NCBI GenBank assembly: GCA_019637815.1
Contig: JAHBUZ010000002.1
Coordinates: 186,001 to 250,000, forward strand
DNA length: 64,000 nt
Direction of reading: 5' to 3'
From: Chloroflexota bacterium
GTDB taxonomy: Bacteria; Chloroflexota; Limnocylindria; Limnocylindrales; CSP1-4
Both the position numbers and the translations under genes were made by a program. The notes beneath the pieces were generated by a model that saw only the letters and a program-made list of their open reading frames with translations, did no database searches and was not told where the DNA came from. Positions 49,031 to 57,972 of the stretch are shown in pieces; within the stretch, counting starts at the first letter, position 1, and each line of letters opens with the position of its first letter.

Positions 49031-49869
49031 CATCAGCCGTCGACGCCCGGCCGGACCACCGGTCGGGCGTCCTCGGGAGCTACGACGGCCGGGGCTTCAT
49101 GGGCCCCGGCCTCGCAGCGCTGTACCTCGGGCTCATCGTCCTCATCCCCATCACGGCGCTCATCTGGCAGTCGGTGTCGGGTGGCCTCGATTCGTTCCTG
49201 ACGGCGGTCACCCGACCGCAGGCGTTCGCCGCCATCACGCTGACGTTCCTGATGTCGCTCGGGGTGGTGCTCATCAACGCGGTCATGGGCACCCTCATCG
49301 CGTGGGTCCTGGTGCGAGACGACTTCCCGGGCAAGCGCCTCGTGAACAGTCTCATCGACCTGCCGTTCGCCCTGCCGACCATCGTCACCGGTCTCACGCT
49401 CCTGACCCTGTACGGTCCGCGGAGCCCCTTCGGCATCAACGTCGCCTATGCACCCGCCGCGATCATCCTCGCCCTGCTGTTCGTGACGCTGCCCTTCGTG
49501 GTGCGCTCCGTCCAGCCCGTGCTGCTGGAGCTCGATCGGGATATGGAGGAGGCGGCGGCCTCGCTCGGTGCGGGTCCGGGCACCGTCGTCCGACGCATCA
49601 TCCTCCCGAACCTGGTGCCCGCCATCCTCACCGGTGGGGCGCTCGCCTTCGCGCGCTGCATCGGCGAGTTCGGCTCGGTGGTCCTCATCTCGGGCAACAT
49701 CCCGTTCCGGACCGAGGTGGCGTCCGTGTACATCATGGGCCAGGTGGAGGCGGACCAGCCGGGTGAGGCGGCCGCCGTTTCGCTCGTGCTGCTGGTCACC
49801 TCGCTGGTGCTGCTGGTGACGTTCGACCTGGTGCGCCGTCGTGTGTCGCACCACGAGGAGCCGGCATGA
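49027..49869 (+). CDS. cysT: Sulfate ABC transporter permease CysT
   Basis: Inner-membrane permease, 280 residues, with six or so TM helices and the EAA loop EAAASLGAGPGTVVRRIILP near residues 176-195 that docks with the ATPase. Segments LIDLPFALPTIVTGLTLL and YGPRSPFGINVAYAP are typical of CysT/CysU. GTG 49027 overlaps the binding-protein stop (GTGA). It pairs with CysW as a heterodimer. Confidence 0.92.
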   Translation: MTSAVDARPDHRSGVLGSYDGRGFMGPGLAALYLGLIVLIPITALIWQSVSGGLDSFLTAVTRPQAFAAITLTFLMSLGVVLINAVMGTLIAWVLVRDDFPGKRLVNSLIDLPFALPTIVTGLTLLTLYGPRSPFGINVAYAPAAIILALLFVTLPFVVRSVQPVLLELDRDMEEAAASLGAGPGTVVRRIILPNLVPAILTGGALAFARCIGEFGSVVLISGNIPFRTEVASVYIMGQVEADQPGEAAAVSLVLLVTSLVLLVTFDLVRRRVSHHEEPA

Positions 49870-50825
49870 CCGCTGCGACCACGAGCGCTGCCGCGACGGG
49901 TGCCCGCCCCGTGGAGTCCACCGCGCGGCGCCGGCGAGCCGCACGCCTTGGCGTCCGGTCCATCGTCCTGCTGTACCTGCTGCTGCTGCTCGTGCTGCCG
50001 GTGGCCATGGTCTTCGTGCGAGCCTTCGAGGGCGGCATCGAGCCGTTCCTCAAGGCCATGGCGCGCCCTTCGTTCCAGTCGGCGTTCTGGCTGACCATCC
50101 AGATCGCGTGCATCACGATCCCGGTCACGACCGTCATGGGCGTCATCACCGCGCTCGCCATCGTGCGCCGCCGGTTCCCGGGCCGCTGGCTCCTGAACGC
50201 CCTCGTGGACCTGCCGTTCGCGCTGTCACCCGTGGTCATCGGCCTGTCGCTGTTCCTGGTCTATGGCGTCAACAGCCCGCTCGGCGGCTGGCTCCAGTCG
50301 ATGGGCATCACCGTCATCTTCGCGATGCCGGGCATGGTCCTCGCAACCATCTTCGTGTGTCTTCCGTTCGTCATCCGGGAGGTCATCCCGGTGCTCCGGG
50401 AGATCGGCACCGACCAGGAGGAAGCCGCCTACACCCTGGGCGCCTCACCGTGGCGCACGTTCTGGCGGGTGACCCTGCCGGCCATCCGGTGGGGGATCAT
50501 GTACGGCGTGATCCTGACGACCGCACGCGCGCTCGGCGAGTACGGTGCCGTGGCCATCGTGTCCGGCAAGCTCTCGGGCAAGACCGAGACCCTCACGACC
50601 CACGTCGAGGAGCGGTACCTGGCCTTCGACCTCGTGGGGGCCTACACCGCATCGATCGTCCTCGGGCTCCTGGCCCTCGTGGTCCTGCTCGGTATGCAGC
50701 TGCTCCAGTCGGGTCGGTTGCGTCGACGCGGACCCCGGACATCTGACACGCCGGGATCCGCAGGATCCCGGCTCGGAACCACGTCGCCGGCCCCGGACGG
50801 CGCAGCCACTCCTGGAGGGACCTGA
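49866..50825 (+). CDS. cysW: Sulfate ABC transporter permease CysW
   Basis: Second permease of the sulfate importer, 319 residues. It has the CysW marks [19 protein letters not shown] and the EAA loop [21 protein letters not shown]. The last 35 residues after the final TM helix form a hydrophilic Ser/Pro/Gly-rich tail, longer than usual. An ATGA overlap joins it to cysT, and its stop overlaps the cysA ATG (TGATG). Confidence 0.92.
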   Translation: MTAATTSAAATGARPVESTARRRRAARLGVRSIVLLYLLLLLVLPVAMVFVRAFEGGIEPFLKAMARPSFQSAFWLTIQIACITIPVTTVMGVITALAIVRRRFPGRWLLNALVDLPFALSPVVIGLSLFLVYGVNSPLGGWLQSMGITVIFAMPGMVLATIFVCLPFVIREVIPVLREIGTDQEEAAYTLGASPWRTFWRVTLPAIRWGIMYGVILTTARALGEYGAVAIVSGKLSGKTETLTTHVEERYLAFDLVGAYTASIVLGLLALVVLLGMQLLQSGRLRRRGPRTSDTPGSAGSRLGTTSPAPDGAATPGGT

Positions 50826-51841
50826 TGGCCATCCGCATCGAGGGTGTCACGAAGCGGTTCGGCGACTTCGTGGCGCTCCTGGACGTCTCGCTGGACATCC
50901 CGGACGGCGAGCTGACCGCGCTGCTCGGCCCGTCCGGCAGTGGCAAGTCCACGCTGCTGCGCATCATCGCCGGGCTCGAGACGCCCGATGCCGGTCGCAT
51001 CTGGCTGGATGACCGCGATGTCACCCGGGTGCCGCCCCAGCAGCGGGGCATCGGTTTCGTGTTCCAGCACTACGCGCCGTTCAAGCACATGACCGTGTAC
51101 GACAACGTGGCGTTCGGGCTCACCATCCGCAAGCGGCCGGGCTCGGAGGTCCGGACACGCGTGGGCGAGCTGCTGCGGCTGGTCCAGATCGAGCAGTTCG
51201 CGAACCGCTATCCGGCACAGCTGTCGGGCGGCCAGCGACAGCGTATGGCCCTCGCGAGGGCGCTCGCGGTCGAGCCGAAGGTGCTGTTGCTCGACGAGCC
51301 GTTCGGGGCGCTCGATGCGCGGGTGCGCAAGGAGCTCCGGTCATGGCTCCGGCGACTCCACGACGAGACCCGTGTGACGACCGTGTTCGTGACACACGAC
51401 CAGGAGGAGGCGATGGACGTCTCCGACACCATCGTGGTCATGGACCACGCGCGCATCGAGCAGGTGGGTTCGCCACGGGACCTGTACGACCGACCCGCCA
51501 ACCAGTTCGTGATGAGCTTCGTGGGGCCGGTCACGAACGTCGATGGCAGCCTGGTGCGACCGCACGACCTGGACATCCAGACGGAGCCCGCCGAGGCCGC
51601 CGTCGAGGCGATGATCGACCGGGTGGTGTTCCTGGGCTTCGAGGTGCGCGTGGAGCTCGTCCGACGCGACGGCAGCCATGTCTGGGCACAGGTGCCGAGG
51701 GACGTCGCCGAGCGCCTGGAGCTGGCGCGCGGCCAGATCGTCTATGTACGCCCCACGCGCGCGGGCATGACCGCCACGGCCGATGGTGGTGTGACCGGGC
51801 TGGAGGTCGGTCAGGGGGCCGTGTCGGCATCCGCGCGCTGA
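50825..51841 (+). CDS. cysA: Sulfate ABC transporter ATP-binding protein CysA
   Basis: ATPase of the sulfate importer, 338 residues. Walker [10 protein letters not shown] near residue 38, Q-loop [11 protein letters not shown], signature LSGGQRQR, Walker [13 protein letters not shown] and [10 protein letters not shown] are present. The last 100 residues form the regulatory TOBE-like domain ([21 protein letters not shown]). It overlaps cysW by one base. The 3' end carries a short duplication that also makes the end of the convergent Rrf2 gene. Order binding protein-cysT-cysW-cysA is the standard one. Confidence 0.94.
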   Translation: MAIRIEGVTKRFGDFVALLDVSLDIPDGELTALLGPSGSGKSTLLRIIAGLETPDAGRIWLDDRDVTRVPPQQRGIGFVFQHYAPFKHMTVYDNVAFGLTIRKRPGSEVRTRVGELLRLVQIEQFANRYPAQLSGGQRQRMALARALAVEPKVLLLDEPFGALDARVRKELRSWLRRLHDETRVTTVFVTHDQEEAMDVSDTIVVMDHARIEQVGSPRDLYDRPANQFVMSFVGPVTNVDGSLVRPHDLDIQTEPAEAAVEAMIDRVVFLGFEVRVELVRRDGSHVWAQVPRDVAERLELARGQIVYVRPTRAGMTATADGGVTGLEVGQGAVSASAR

Positions 51842-51889
51842 CCGCGGGTGATCAGGAGGCGGCGTCGGCGTCCGTGCGCTGACCGGCGG
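51823..51889. repeat. Short duplication spanning the cysA stop and the rrf2 3' end
   Basis: GTCGGCATCCGCGCGCTGAC with CGCGG (51823-51847) recurs as GTCGGCGTCCGTGCGCTGAC with CGGCGG (51864-51889). The first copy includes the cysA TGA; the second is read on the other strand as the last codons of the Rrf2 regulator. Two base changes and one inserted base separate them. Confidence 0.65.
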
Positions 51890-52394
51890 TCTTGCCCGCG
51901 GCCACGAGCGCCGCGCGTCCCGGACCCCGGATGCGGCCCAGCGAGAGCCACGCCTCCGGATCGCCGGCGCGAGCCGTGACGTGCTCCGGCAGCTCCGCTG
52001 CGGACAGGGCAGCGAGACTGGTCTCCTCGAGGATCTCCCGGAGTGCCGCCCGGACCGCGATCCAGACGTCCGTGAGCGAGGCTGCGGCGCCAGCGTACGT
52101 GGTGTTCTCCGGGCGGTCACCGCGCACGTTGGCGAGCGGCCCGTCCACCGCGCGGATGACGTCCGCGAGGCTGATGCTGTCCGCGGGACGCGCGAGGGCA
52201 TAGCCCCCATCCGGCCCACGCTGGCTGCGCACGACCCCTGCGTGCTTCAGCTCCAGCAGGATGGTCTCCAGGAACTTGATGGGGATCTCCTGGGCTTCGG
52301 CGATGCGCTCGGCCTTGAGCGGCACGCTCGGGTCGGCAGCCGCCAGCTCGGCGGCAGCCCGGATCGCATAGTCGGCCTTGGCGGAGACTCGCAT
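51852..52394 (-). CDS. Rrf2 family transcriptional regulator without cysteines (CymR-like)
   Basis: 180 residues from ATG 52394; the frame extends upstream without signals. The Rrf2 winged helix is seen in RVSAKADYAIRAAAELA, ERIAEAQEIPIKFLETILLELK, AGVVRSQRGPDGGYALARPA and SLADVIRAVDGPLA. There is no Cys in the whole protein, so it cannot bind an Fe-S cluster like IscR or NsrR. Cys-free Rrf2 proteins such as CymR sense cysteine status through O-acetylserine and cysteine synthase, which fits the convergent sulfate importer 10 nt away. CTATTGTCCA just upstream may be an autoregulatory site. The C-terminal 40 residues are longer than in CymR. Confidence 0.88.
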   Translation of the reverse strand: MRVSAKADYAIRAAAELAAADPSVPLKAERIAEAQEIPIKFLETILLELKHAGVVRSQRGPDGGYALARPADSISLADVIRAVDGPLANVRGDRPENTTYAGAAASLTDVWIAVRAALREILEETSLAALSAAELPEHVTARAGDPEAWLSLGRIRGPGRAALVAAGKTAGQRTDADAAS

Positions 52395-52489
52395 GCGCCT
52401 ATTGTCCACCATCCCGGTCGGCTCCGGAGCGGAGATGCGACATCCCTCCGGGGCCCCACCCCGACCCGGCGTCACCGCCCACCTCCGGG

Positions 52490-52495
52490 TACCAT
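52490..52495 (+). promoter_or_regulatory. -10 element with leaderless spacing, ABC exporter operon
   Basis: TACCAT ends 6 nt before the GTG start at 52502; no ribosome site is present, so the ATPase mRNA is probably leaderless. It is divergent from the Rrf2 gene. Confidence 0.45.
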
Positions 52496-52501
52496 CCTCG
52501 G

Positions 52502-53440
52502 GTGTCTTCCCCGACGTCGGAACCCCTTGTACTCGCGCGCGGCCTGACCAAGCGATTCGGCGCCGCGACGGCCGTCGACGGCATCGACTTCCAGGTCGCG
52601 GCCGGCGAGGCGTTCGGCTTCCTGGGCCCCAATGGCGCCGGCAAGACCACCACGATGCGCATGATCGGCTGCGTCTCGCCGGTCACGGACGGGAGCCTCA
52701 CGGTGCTGGGCATGGACCCCCGCACGGACGGTCCGCGGATCCGTGCGCGACTGGGGGTCGTGCCCCAGCAGGACAGCCTGGACACGGAGCTCACGGTCGA
52801 GGAGAACCTGCTCATCTACGGGCGCTACTTCGACCTGTCGTATCGCGAATCGCGAACGCGCGCGAAGGAGCTGCTCGACTTCGTCCAGCTCACGGAGCGG
52901 GCGCAGGATGCCGTGGAGCCGCTGTCCGGGGGCATGAAGCGGCGCCTGGTCATCGCCCGCGGGCTCATCAACCAGCCGGACCTGCTGCTCCTCGATGAGC
53001 CCACCACGGGTCTGGACCCACAGGCGCGCCACCTGCTGTGGGACCGGCTGTATCGCCTCAAGCAGCAGGGCGTGTCGCTCATCCTGACCACGCACTACAT
53101 GGACGAGGCGGAGCAGCTGTGTGACCGGCTCGTGGTCATGGACAAGGCACGCATCGTGGCCGAGGGATCACCGCGCGGCCTCATCGACCAGTACGCCACC
53201 CGCGAGGTCCTGGAGCTGCGCTTCCGGCCCGAGGACCAGGCGGCCGCCGAGGCGCAGCTGGGTGGTCTCGCGGAGCGCATCGAGCGGCTGCCGGACCGGT
53301 ACCTGCTGTACACCACCGATGGTGATGCCGCGGCCGTGGAGGTCCACGAGCGTGGCCTGCGGCCGGACCAGGTGCTCGTCCGGCGGAGCACGCTCGAGGA
53401 CGTGTTCCTGCGGCTCACCGGCCGCACGCTCATCGAGTAG
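52502..53440 (+). CDS. ABC-2 type exporter ATP-binding protein (DrrA-like)
   Basis: ATPase of 312 residues. Walker A GPNGAGKTTT near residue 45, Q-loop VPQQDSLD, signature LSGGMKRRL, Walker B LLLLDEPTTGLD and TTHYMDEAEQL are present. The C-terminal 80 residues match the DrrA/NodI-type extension (RSTLEDVFLRLTGRTL). It powers export by the two permeases that follow, possibly of a drug, polyketide or polysaccharide/lipid; the cargo is unknown. GTG 52502 is set by the -10 element and the conserved start. The permease genes follow after 25 nt and 2 nt. Confidence 0.9.
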   Translation: MSSPTSEPLVLARGLTKRFGAATAVDGIDFQVAAGEAFGFLGPNGAGKTTTMRMIGCVSPVTDGSLTVLGMDPRTDGPRIRARLGVVPQQDSLDTELTVEENLLIYGRYFDLSYRESRTRAKELLDFVQLTERAQDAVEPLSGGMKRRLVIARGLINQPDLLLLDEPTTGLDPQARHLLWDRLYRLKQQGVSLILTTHYMDEAEQLCDRLVVMDKARIVAEGSPRGLIDQYATREVLELRFRPEDQAAAEAQLGGLAERIERLPDRYLLYTTDGDAAAVEVHERGLRPDQVLVRRSTLEDVFLRLTGRTLIE

Positions 53441-53465
53441 CCGTGGCACGCCCGGCCGCACGCCC

Positions 53466-54236
53466 ATGAACCACGCGATCCGCGTCCTCGAGTACCAGCT
53501 GCTGTCCTATCGCCGGACGTGGCGAGGCGGTCTGTTCACGACCTTCCTCGCCCCGGTGATGTTCCTGCTCGCCATGGGCCTGGGTCTCGGCACCTTCGTC
53601 GATGGCTCCGCTGGGGGTGGTCTTGGTGGCGTGCCCTATCTCGTGTTCCTCGCGCCGGGGCTCCTCGCCTCGAACGCGATGCAGACCGCGGCAGGGGAGT
53701 CGATGTACCCGATCATGTCGGGCATCACCTGGAACCGCATCTACCAGGCGATGACGTCGACGCCCATCCGACCGCGGGACGTGGTCGCCGGTCTCGCCCT
53801 CTGGCTGGTCGTGCGGCTGGCCATCGTGTCGGTCGTGTTCGTGGCGGTGATGCTCCTGTTCGGCGCCACCTCCATCGGCCCGGGGGTGCTCATGATCCCG
53901 GTCGCCATCCTCACTGGTCTTGCGTTCGCGCTGCCCATCGTGGCGTTCTCGGTGACCCAGCGGACCGATGCCATGTTCCCGGTCATCAACCGCTTCATCA
54001 TCGTGCCCCTGTTCATCTTCAGCGGCACGTTCTTCCCGCTCGAGCAGCTGCCCGCACTGCTCCAGCCGATCGCGTGGGTGACGCCGCTCGCCAATGGCGT
54101 GTCGCTCGCGCGGGGTATCGCGATCGGTGGCCTGGACCCCGCGCTCGCGGTCTGGAACCTCGGCGTGCTCGTCGCCTACTGTGCCGTGGGGCTGGCGTGG
54201 GCATCCCGGACCTTCCATCGACGGCTGGTGCAGTAG
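53466..54236 (+). CDS. ABC-2 type exporter permease (first)
   Basis: 256 residues with six TM helices and the ABC-2 membrane-domain pattern: VLEYQLLSYRRTW at the N-terminal elbow helix, APVMFLLAMGLGLG, NRIYQAMTSTPIRPRDVV coupling helix, FIIVPLFIFSGTFFPLEQLP and a final TM with RTFHRRLV. ATG 53466 begins the elbow helix; the open frame continues upstream within the ATPase gene only as a shadow. It should pair with the second permease as a heterodimer. Confidence 0.88.
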   Translation: MNHAIRVLEYQLLSYRRTWRGGLFTTFLAPVMFLLAMGLGLGTFVDGSAGGGLGGVPYLVFLAPGLLASNAMQTAAGESMYPIMSGITWNRIYQAMTSTPIRPRDVVAGLALWLVVRLAIVSVVFVAVMLLFGATSIGPGVLMIPVAILTGLAFALPIVAFSVTQRTDAMFPVINRFIIVPLFIFSGTFFPLEQLPALLQPIAWVTPLANGVSLARGIAIGGLDPALAVWNLGVLVAYCAVGLAWASRTFHRRLVQ

Positions 54237-54238
54237 CC

Positions 54239-55021
54239 ATGGCCATGGGTCGGGTCCTGCCGCTGCCGCTCGCCAGCGGTCGGGCGGTGCACGTCGTGGA
54301 GCGCAACCTGCTCGTCTATCGACGCACGTGGTGGGTGCTCCTGTCGGGCTTCTTCGAGCCGGTGTTCTATCTCCTGGGCCTCGGCTTCGGTCTCGGCGCC
54401 ATCGTCGGCGATGTCGGCGGCATCCCCTACGCGATGTTCGTGGCGCCTGCGCTGCTGGCCACGTCCGCCATGAACGGCGCCATCTACGACTCCACGTTCA
54501 ACGTGTTCTACAAGCTGAAGTACGCACGGACCTATGACGCCATGCTCTCGACGCCGCTCGGCGTGCCGGACGTGGCGACCGGTGAGATCGCCTGGGCGCT
54601 CGGCCGCGGGCTGATCTACGCCGCCGCGTTCATGGTCGTGATGCTCCTCCTGGGCCTCGTGGCGACGCCCCTGGCGCTGCTCGCGGTGCCGGCGTCCGTG
54701 CTCATCGGCTTCGCGGCGGCCGGGCTGGGCACGGCGGCGACCACGTTCGTGCGCAGCTGGCAGGACTTCGACCTGGTGTTCGTGATCACCCTGCCACTGT
54801 TCCTGTTCAGCGCCACGTTCTTCCCCATCACGACGTACGAGCAGCCGCTCCGGACGCTCGTGGAGCTGACGCCGCTGTATCGGGGCGTGCACATGATCCG
54901 CGCTCTGACCACCGACACCGTGGACATCATGATCGTGGTCGACGTGGCCTATCTCGTGGTGCTCGGGCTCATCGGCCTGGCCATCACCGCGCGACGCCTG
55001 GACAAGCTGCTGCTCAAGTAG
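54239..55021 (+). CDS. ABC-2 type exporter permease (second)
   Basis: 260 residues, a homologue of the preceding gene in the same layout: VVERNLLVYRRTWWVLLSGF elbow helix, FYLLGLGFGLGAI, KYARTYDAMLSTPLGVPDVATGE coupling segment, LPLFLFSATFFPI and a final TM ending RRLDKLLLK. ATG 54239 follows the previous TAG by 2 nt; a second in-frame ATG (54245) is possible. No terminator is obvious before the convergent gene 38 nt away. Confidence 0.88.
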   Translation: MAMGRVLPLPLASGRAVHVVERNLLVYRRTWWVLLSGFFEPVFYLLGLGFGLGAIVGDVGGIPYAMFVAPALLATSAMNGAIYDSTFNVFYKLKYARTYDAMLSTPLGVPDVATGEIAWALGRGLIYAAAFMVVMLLLGLVATPLALLAVPASVLIGFAAAGLGTAATTFVRSWQDFDLVFVITLPLFLFSATFFPITTYEQPLRTLVELTPLYRGVHMIRALTTDTVDIMIVVDVAYLVVLGLIGLAITARRLDKLLLK

Positions 55022-55059
55022 CGGCGGACGGCCCCCACCGTCCCTGGGCGCGGCGCGGG

Positions 55060-56322
55060 TCAGGCTCGCGGGCGCGTGCCGATGAGCCGGCGCGCGGCGC
55101 CGAGATGCGGCGCCCAGTCGATGGTGCGGACCTCACCGAAGCGTAGGTAGGCCGCGAGCGCGCGACGCATGGCGGGCACGAAGCCATCCGCGCGACGCGG
55201 GTCGAAGTCCGGCTCCCACCACAGCCCCAGGATGCGCAGCGTCCCGGTCGCGCGATCGAAGCGCGGCTCGATGCGGCCGACCAACCGGTCGCCGAACAGC
55301 AGCGGCAGCACGTAGTAGCCCCAGCGGCGCTTGTGCTCGGGCGTGTAGACCTCCCACAGGTAGTCGAAGTCGAACAGCTCGCGCAGCAGGTCGCGATCCC
55401 AGACCAGCGGGTCCAGCGGCGCCAGGAAGGTCACCTCGGGCTCGCTGGGGAACGGCCGTCGCGACCCGTCCAGGAGGTCGAGCTCCGTGCCCAGCACCAG
55501 CCGCGGCTTGCGCACGCCCTCCACGCGCACGGGCACGAGGTCGCCATCCGCGACGAACTCCTCGACCAGCTCGCCCCGGACCGGGTCATCCGGTGCCATG
55601 TCCGCGGTCCGTCGCACCTTGCCCGTGCCGTACCACAGCTCGGCGGGGCCGACGGCACCCAGGAGGCCGTGACCCCGGTACCGGGAGTACAGCTTGTGAC
55701 GCACCTGCTCATGGCGCGACGGACGCAGCGCGAGCAGCTCGGGCGGGTAGAGCCGCTCGATGAGGTCGTAGTACTTGCGGTTGCCGTCCCGACGCGCGAG
55801 CCCCACGATGCCGCTGGCCTCCATCGCCTCCAGGACCGCCCGGACCTCCGAGGTGGGCCCCCACCACCAGTCGATGGCCGGCCGGCGCTCGAAGTCGAGG
55901 CTGGACAGCGGACCCTCGGCGCGGATCCGGGCGAGCACCTCCTCCGCGGTCGCGGCGCTGCGCGCGAGGACACCCTCACGATGCTCCGACGCGCCCGAGT
56001 CCCACGCCACGCGGTACCACGGCAGCTCCGGGGCGGGTACGAGGCTGAGCCCCTTGTTCCAGATCTCGAACAGCTCGCGCGTGTCGTACAGCAGCGCATC
56101 GGTCCACGCCCGCCGGTAGTCCCGGACCCGCGCGTGGAGCACCAGGTCATGGTTGCGGCCGGCCACCGCGAGCGGGTCGAACTGGACCGAGCCCAGCCGC
56201 CCGAAGGCAGCACGCACGCCGTCCAGCCCGCCATCCAGGGAGCGCGGTGGCGCCAGCCCATGGCGCGCCACCAGGAACCGTCGCGCGGTGGCGCGGTCGA
56301 TCGTCCGTGTCTCATCCATCAC
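55060..56322 (-). CDS. YcaQ-like winged-helix protein (possible crosslink-repair DNA glycosylase)
   Basis: 420 residues, single domain family HTH_42/YcaQ. The pattern RRFLVARHGLAPP, LGSVQFDPLAVAGRNHDLVLHARV, YDTRELFEIWNKGLSLVPA and, near the C-terminus, LWEVYTPEHKRRWGYYVLPLLFGDRLVGRIEP is typical. The QFD near residue 47 corresponds to the QxQ/QxD active-site motif of AlkZ/YcaQ glycosylases that unhook interstrand crosslinks. The start GTG 56322 lies 7 nt after a minus-strand TACCAT (56335-56330), so it is probably leaderless; ATG 56319 is the next codon. Many relatives are unstudied, so repair activity is inferred from the family. Confidence 0.82.
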   Translation of the reverse strand: MMDETRTIDRATARRFLVARHGLAPPRSLDGGLDGVRAAFGRLGSVQFDPLAVAGRNHDLVLHARVRDYRRAWTDALLYDTRELFEIWNKGLSLVPAPELPWYRVAWDSGASEHREGVLARSAATAEEVLARIRAEGPLSSLDFERRPAIDWWWGPTSEVRAVLEAMEASGIVGLARRDGNRKYYDLIERLYPPELLALRPSRHEQVRHKLYSRYRGHGLLGAVGPAELWYGTGKVRRTADMAPDDPVRGELVEEFVADGDLVPVRVEGVRKPRLVLGTELDLLDGSRRPFPSEPEVTFLAPLDPLVWDRDLLRELFDFDYLWEVYTPEHKRRWGYYVLPLLFGDRLVGRIEPRFDRATGTLRILGLWWEPDFDPRRADGFVPAMRRALAAYLRFGEVRTIDWAPHLGAARRLIGTRPRA

Positions 56323-56329
56323 GCAGCCG

Positions 56330-56335
56330 ATGGTA
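56330..56335 (-). promoter_or_regulatory. -10 element with leaderless spacing, YcaQ-like gene
   Basis: TACCAT on the minus strand, 7 nt before the GTG at 56322, with no ribosome site. Confidence 0.4.
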
Positions 56336-56544
56336 GGGCCGGACGTGACAGCGGGTGACAGGTATCCGGCGTCACGCCGATCGCCATGTCACATGCGGCG
56401 GACGACCACGCGGGCAGGCGTGCCGCGTCCGCCTGCCGCGTCCGCGGCCTCGTGCTGCGCAGACCCGCGCACGCTGACCCCCGGACCCATCACACTGGCG
56501 CACGTCTTGCGCCACCGACCGACCGTCCAGAGAGGGAAGCGCCC

Positions 56545-57534
56545 ATGGCCTACTACGACCTGCCGCTCGACGAGCTGCGTGCCTACGCGCCCGTGCTGCC
56601 GGAGCCGCCCGACCTCGAGGCGTTCTGGGCTGCCACCCTCGCCGACGCGCGCCAGCACCCGCTGGATGCCACGTTCGAGCGGGTGGACACGGGCCTCCGA
56701 CTCATCGAGACGTTCGATGTCACGTTCCGGGGCTTCGGTGGCGCACCGGTCAAGGGCTGGCTCCATCTGCCCGTCGGCGCCACGACACCCCTGCCCGCGG
56801 TCGTGGAGTACGTGGGCTACGGCGGTGGGCGTGGGCTCGCTCATGAGCGGCTGCTGTTCGCCGCGGCCGGTTACGCGCACCTGCTGATGGACACCCGGGG
56901 CCAGGGATCCGCGTGGTCCGTGGGCGAGACGCCCGACACGGGCACCGCGGCCGCGCCAGCACTGCCGGGCTTCATGACCCAGGGCATCCTGGACCCGGCC
57001 ACCTACTACTACCGGCGCGTGTACACCGACGCGGTGCGAGCCGTCGACGCCGCGCGTGCACATCCAGCGGTGGATCCCGGACGCGTGGCGGTCACCGGTG
57101 GCAGCCAGGGCGGCGGCATGACCATCGCGGTGGCCGGGCTCGTCCCGGATCTCGCCGCTGCTGCGCCGGACGTGCCCTTCCTGTGCGACTTCCGGAGGGC
57201 CACGACGATCACGGACCGCGATCCGTACCGCGAGATCGCGCGGTACCTGAAGGTCCATCGCGACCATGTGGAGCCCGCGTACCGGACGCTGTCCTATTTC
57301 GACGGGGTCGTGCTCGCGCGCCGAGCCAGCGCACCGGCGCTGTTCTCGGTCGGGCTCATGGACACCATCTGTCCGCCCTCGACGGTCTACGCGGCGTACA
57401 ACGCGTGGGGTGGTCGCAAGCGGATCGAGGAGTACCCCTTCAACGACCACGAAGGCGGCGAGGGGTTCCACGAGCGGACCAAGCTCGACTGGCTCCGGGA
57501 GCAGCTCGGCGCCGGATCGAGCACTCAGGGCTGA
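56545..57534 (+). CDS. Acetylxylan esterase / cephalosporin-C deacetylase-like hydrolase
   Basis: 329 residues, family CE7 (AXE1) alpha/beta hydrolase. Seen are MAYYDLPLDELRAYAP at the N-terminus, a typical start of this family, VVEYVGYGGGRG (oxyanion loop), DTRGQGSAW, nucleophile Ser in TGGSQGGGM (about residue 187), Asp in GLMDTICPPST (about 272) and His in FNDHEGGEG (about 300). No signal peptide is seen, so it would deacetylate imported acetylated oligosaccharides in the cytosol. ATG 56545 follows AGAGGGAAG. It is monocistronic, divergent from the YcaQ-like gene. Confidence 0.88.
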   Translation: MAYYDLPLDELRAYAPVLPEPPDLEAFWAATLADARQHPLDATFERVDTGLRLIETFDVTFRGFGGAPVKGWLHLPVGATTPLPAVVEYVGYGGGRGLAHERLLFAAAGYAHLLMDTRGQGSAWSVGETPDTGTAAAPALPGFMTQGILDPATYYYRRVYTDAVRAVDAARAHPAVDPGRVAVTGGSQGGGMTIAVAGLVPDLAAAAPDVPFLCDFRRATTITDRDPYREIARYLKVHRDHVEPAYRTLSYFDGVVLARRASAPALFSVGLMDTICPPSTVYAAYNAWGGRKRIEEYPFNDHEGGEGFHERTKLDWLREQLGAGSSTQG

Positions 57535-57606
57535 CGCCCCGACCACTCCCGCGCGAGCGCATCGGTTCGCCCGGGGTGCCGTCCCCGGGCGACCTGGCGC
57601 TCGAGG

Positions 57607-57825
57607 TCAGTGGTGCTCGTCCTCGCCCACCCGATCCGGCTCGTCGGGTTCGCTCCAGCGAAGCGGCGGTGGTTCCGCGGGGCGCTGGCCCAGGTGCGGC
57701 TCGCCTCCCGCATCGGGGTCGTCCGGGCCTGACCAGCCATCGGCGGTCCGTCCGGGTCCTGGATGGACGCTGGTCGTGGCGCCTCCCGTCGGGTCGGGGT
57801 GCCGGTCGTCGCGTTGCTCGGTCAT
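57607..57825 (-). CDS. Small acidic hypothetical protein (72 residues)
   Basis: 72 residues, starting MTEQRDDRHPD and ending VGEDEHH, rich in Asp, Glu, Pro, Gly and His with few hydrophobics, so probably disordered. It is supported mainly by a strong ribosome site AGGAGGT 7 nt before ATG 57825 and by a clean stop. Codon use is like that of the neighbours. It is convergent with the esterase gene and divergent from the methyltransferase. No family or function is recognised. Confidence 0.5.
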   Translation of the reverse strand: MTEQRDDRHPDPTGGATTSVHPGPGRTADGWSGPDDPDAGGEPHLGQRPAEPPPLRWSEPDEPDRVGEDEHH

Positions 57826-57972
57826 CGGTTCGACCTCCTGGTCGATCACGGTCCCAGGCGGTCCAGTGTCTCGACCGAGCGCAGCAGCCGCCCGATCACC
57901 TCCGGCCCGGACGTTGCAGGTCCATGTCGATCGCGCGGATCGCAGCGGGTGTCCGGATGCGATAGTGGGCGG

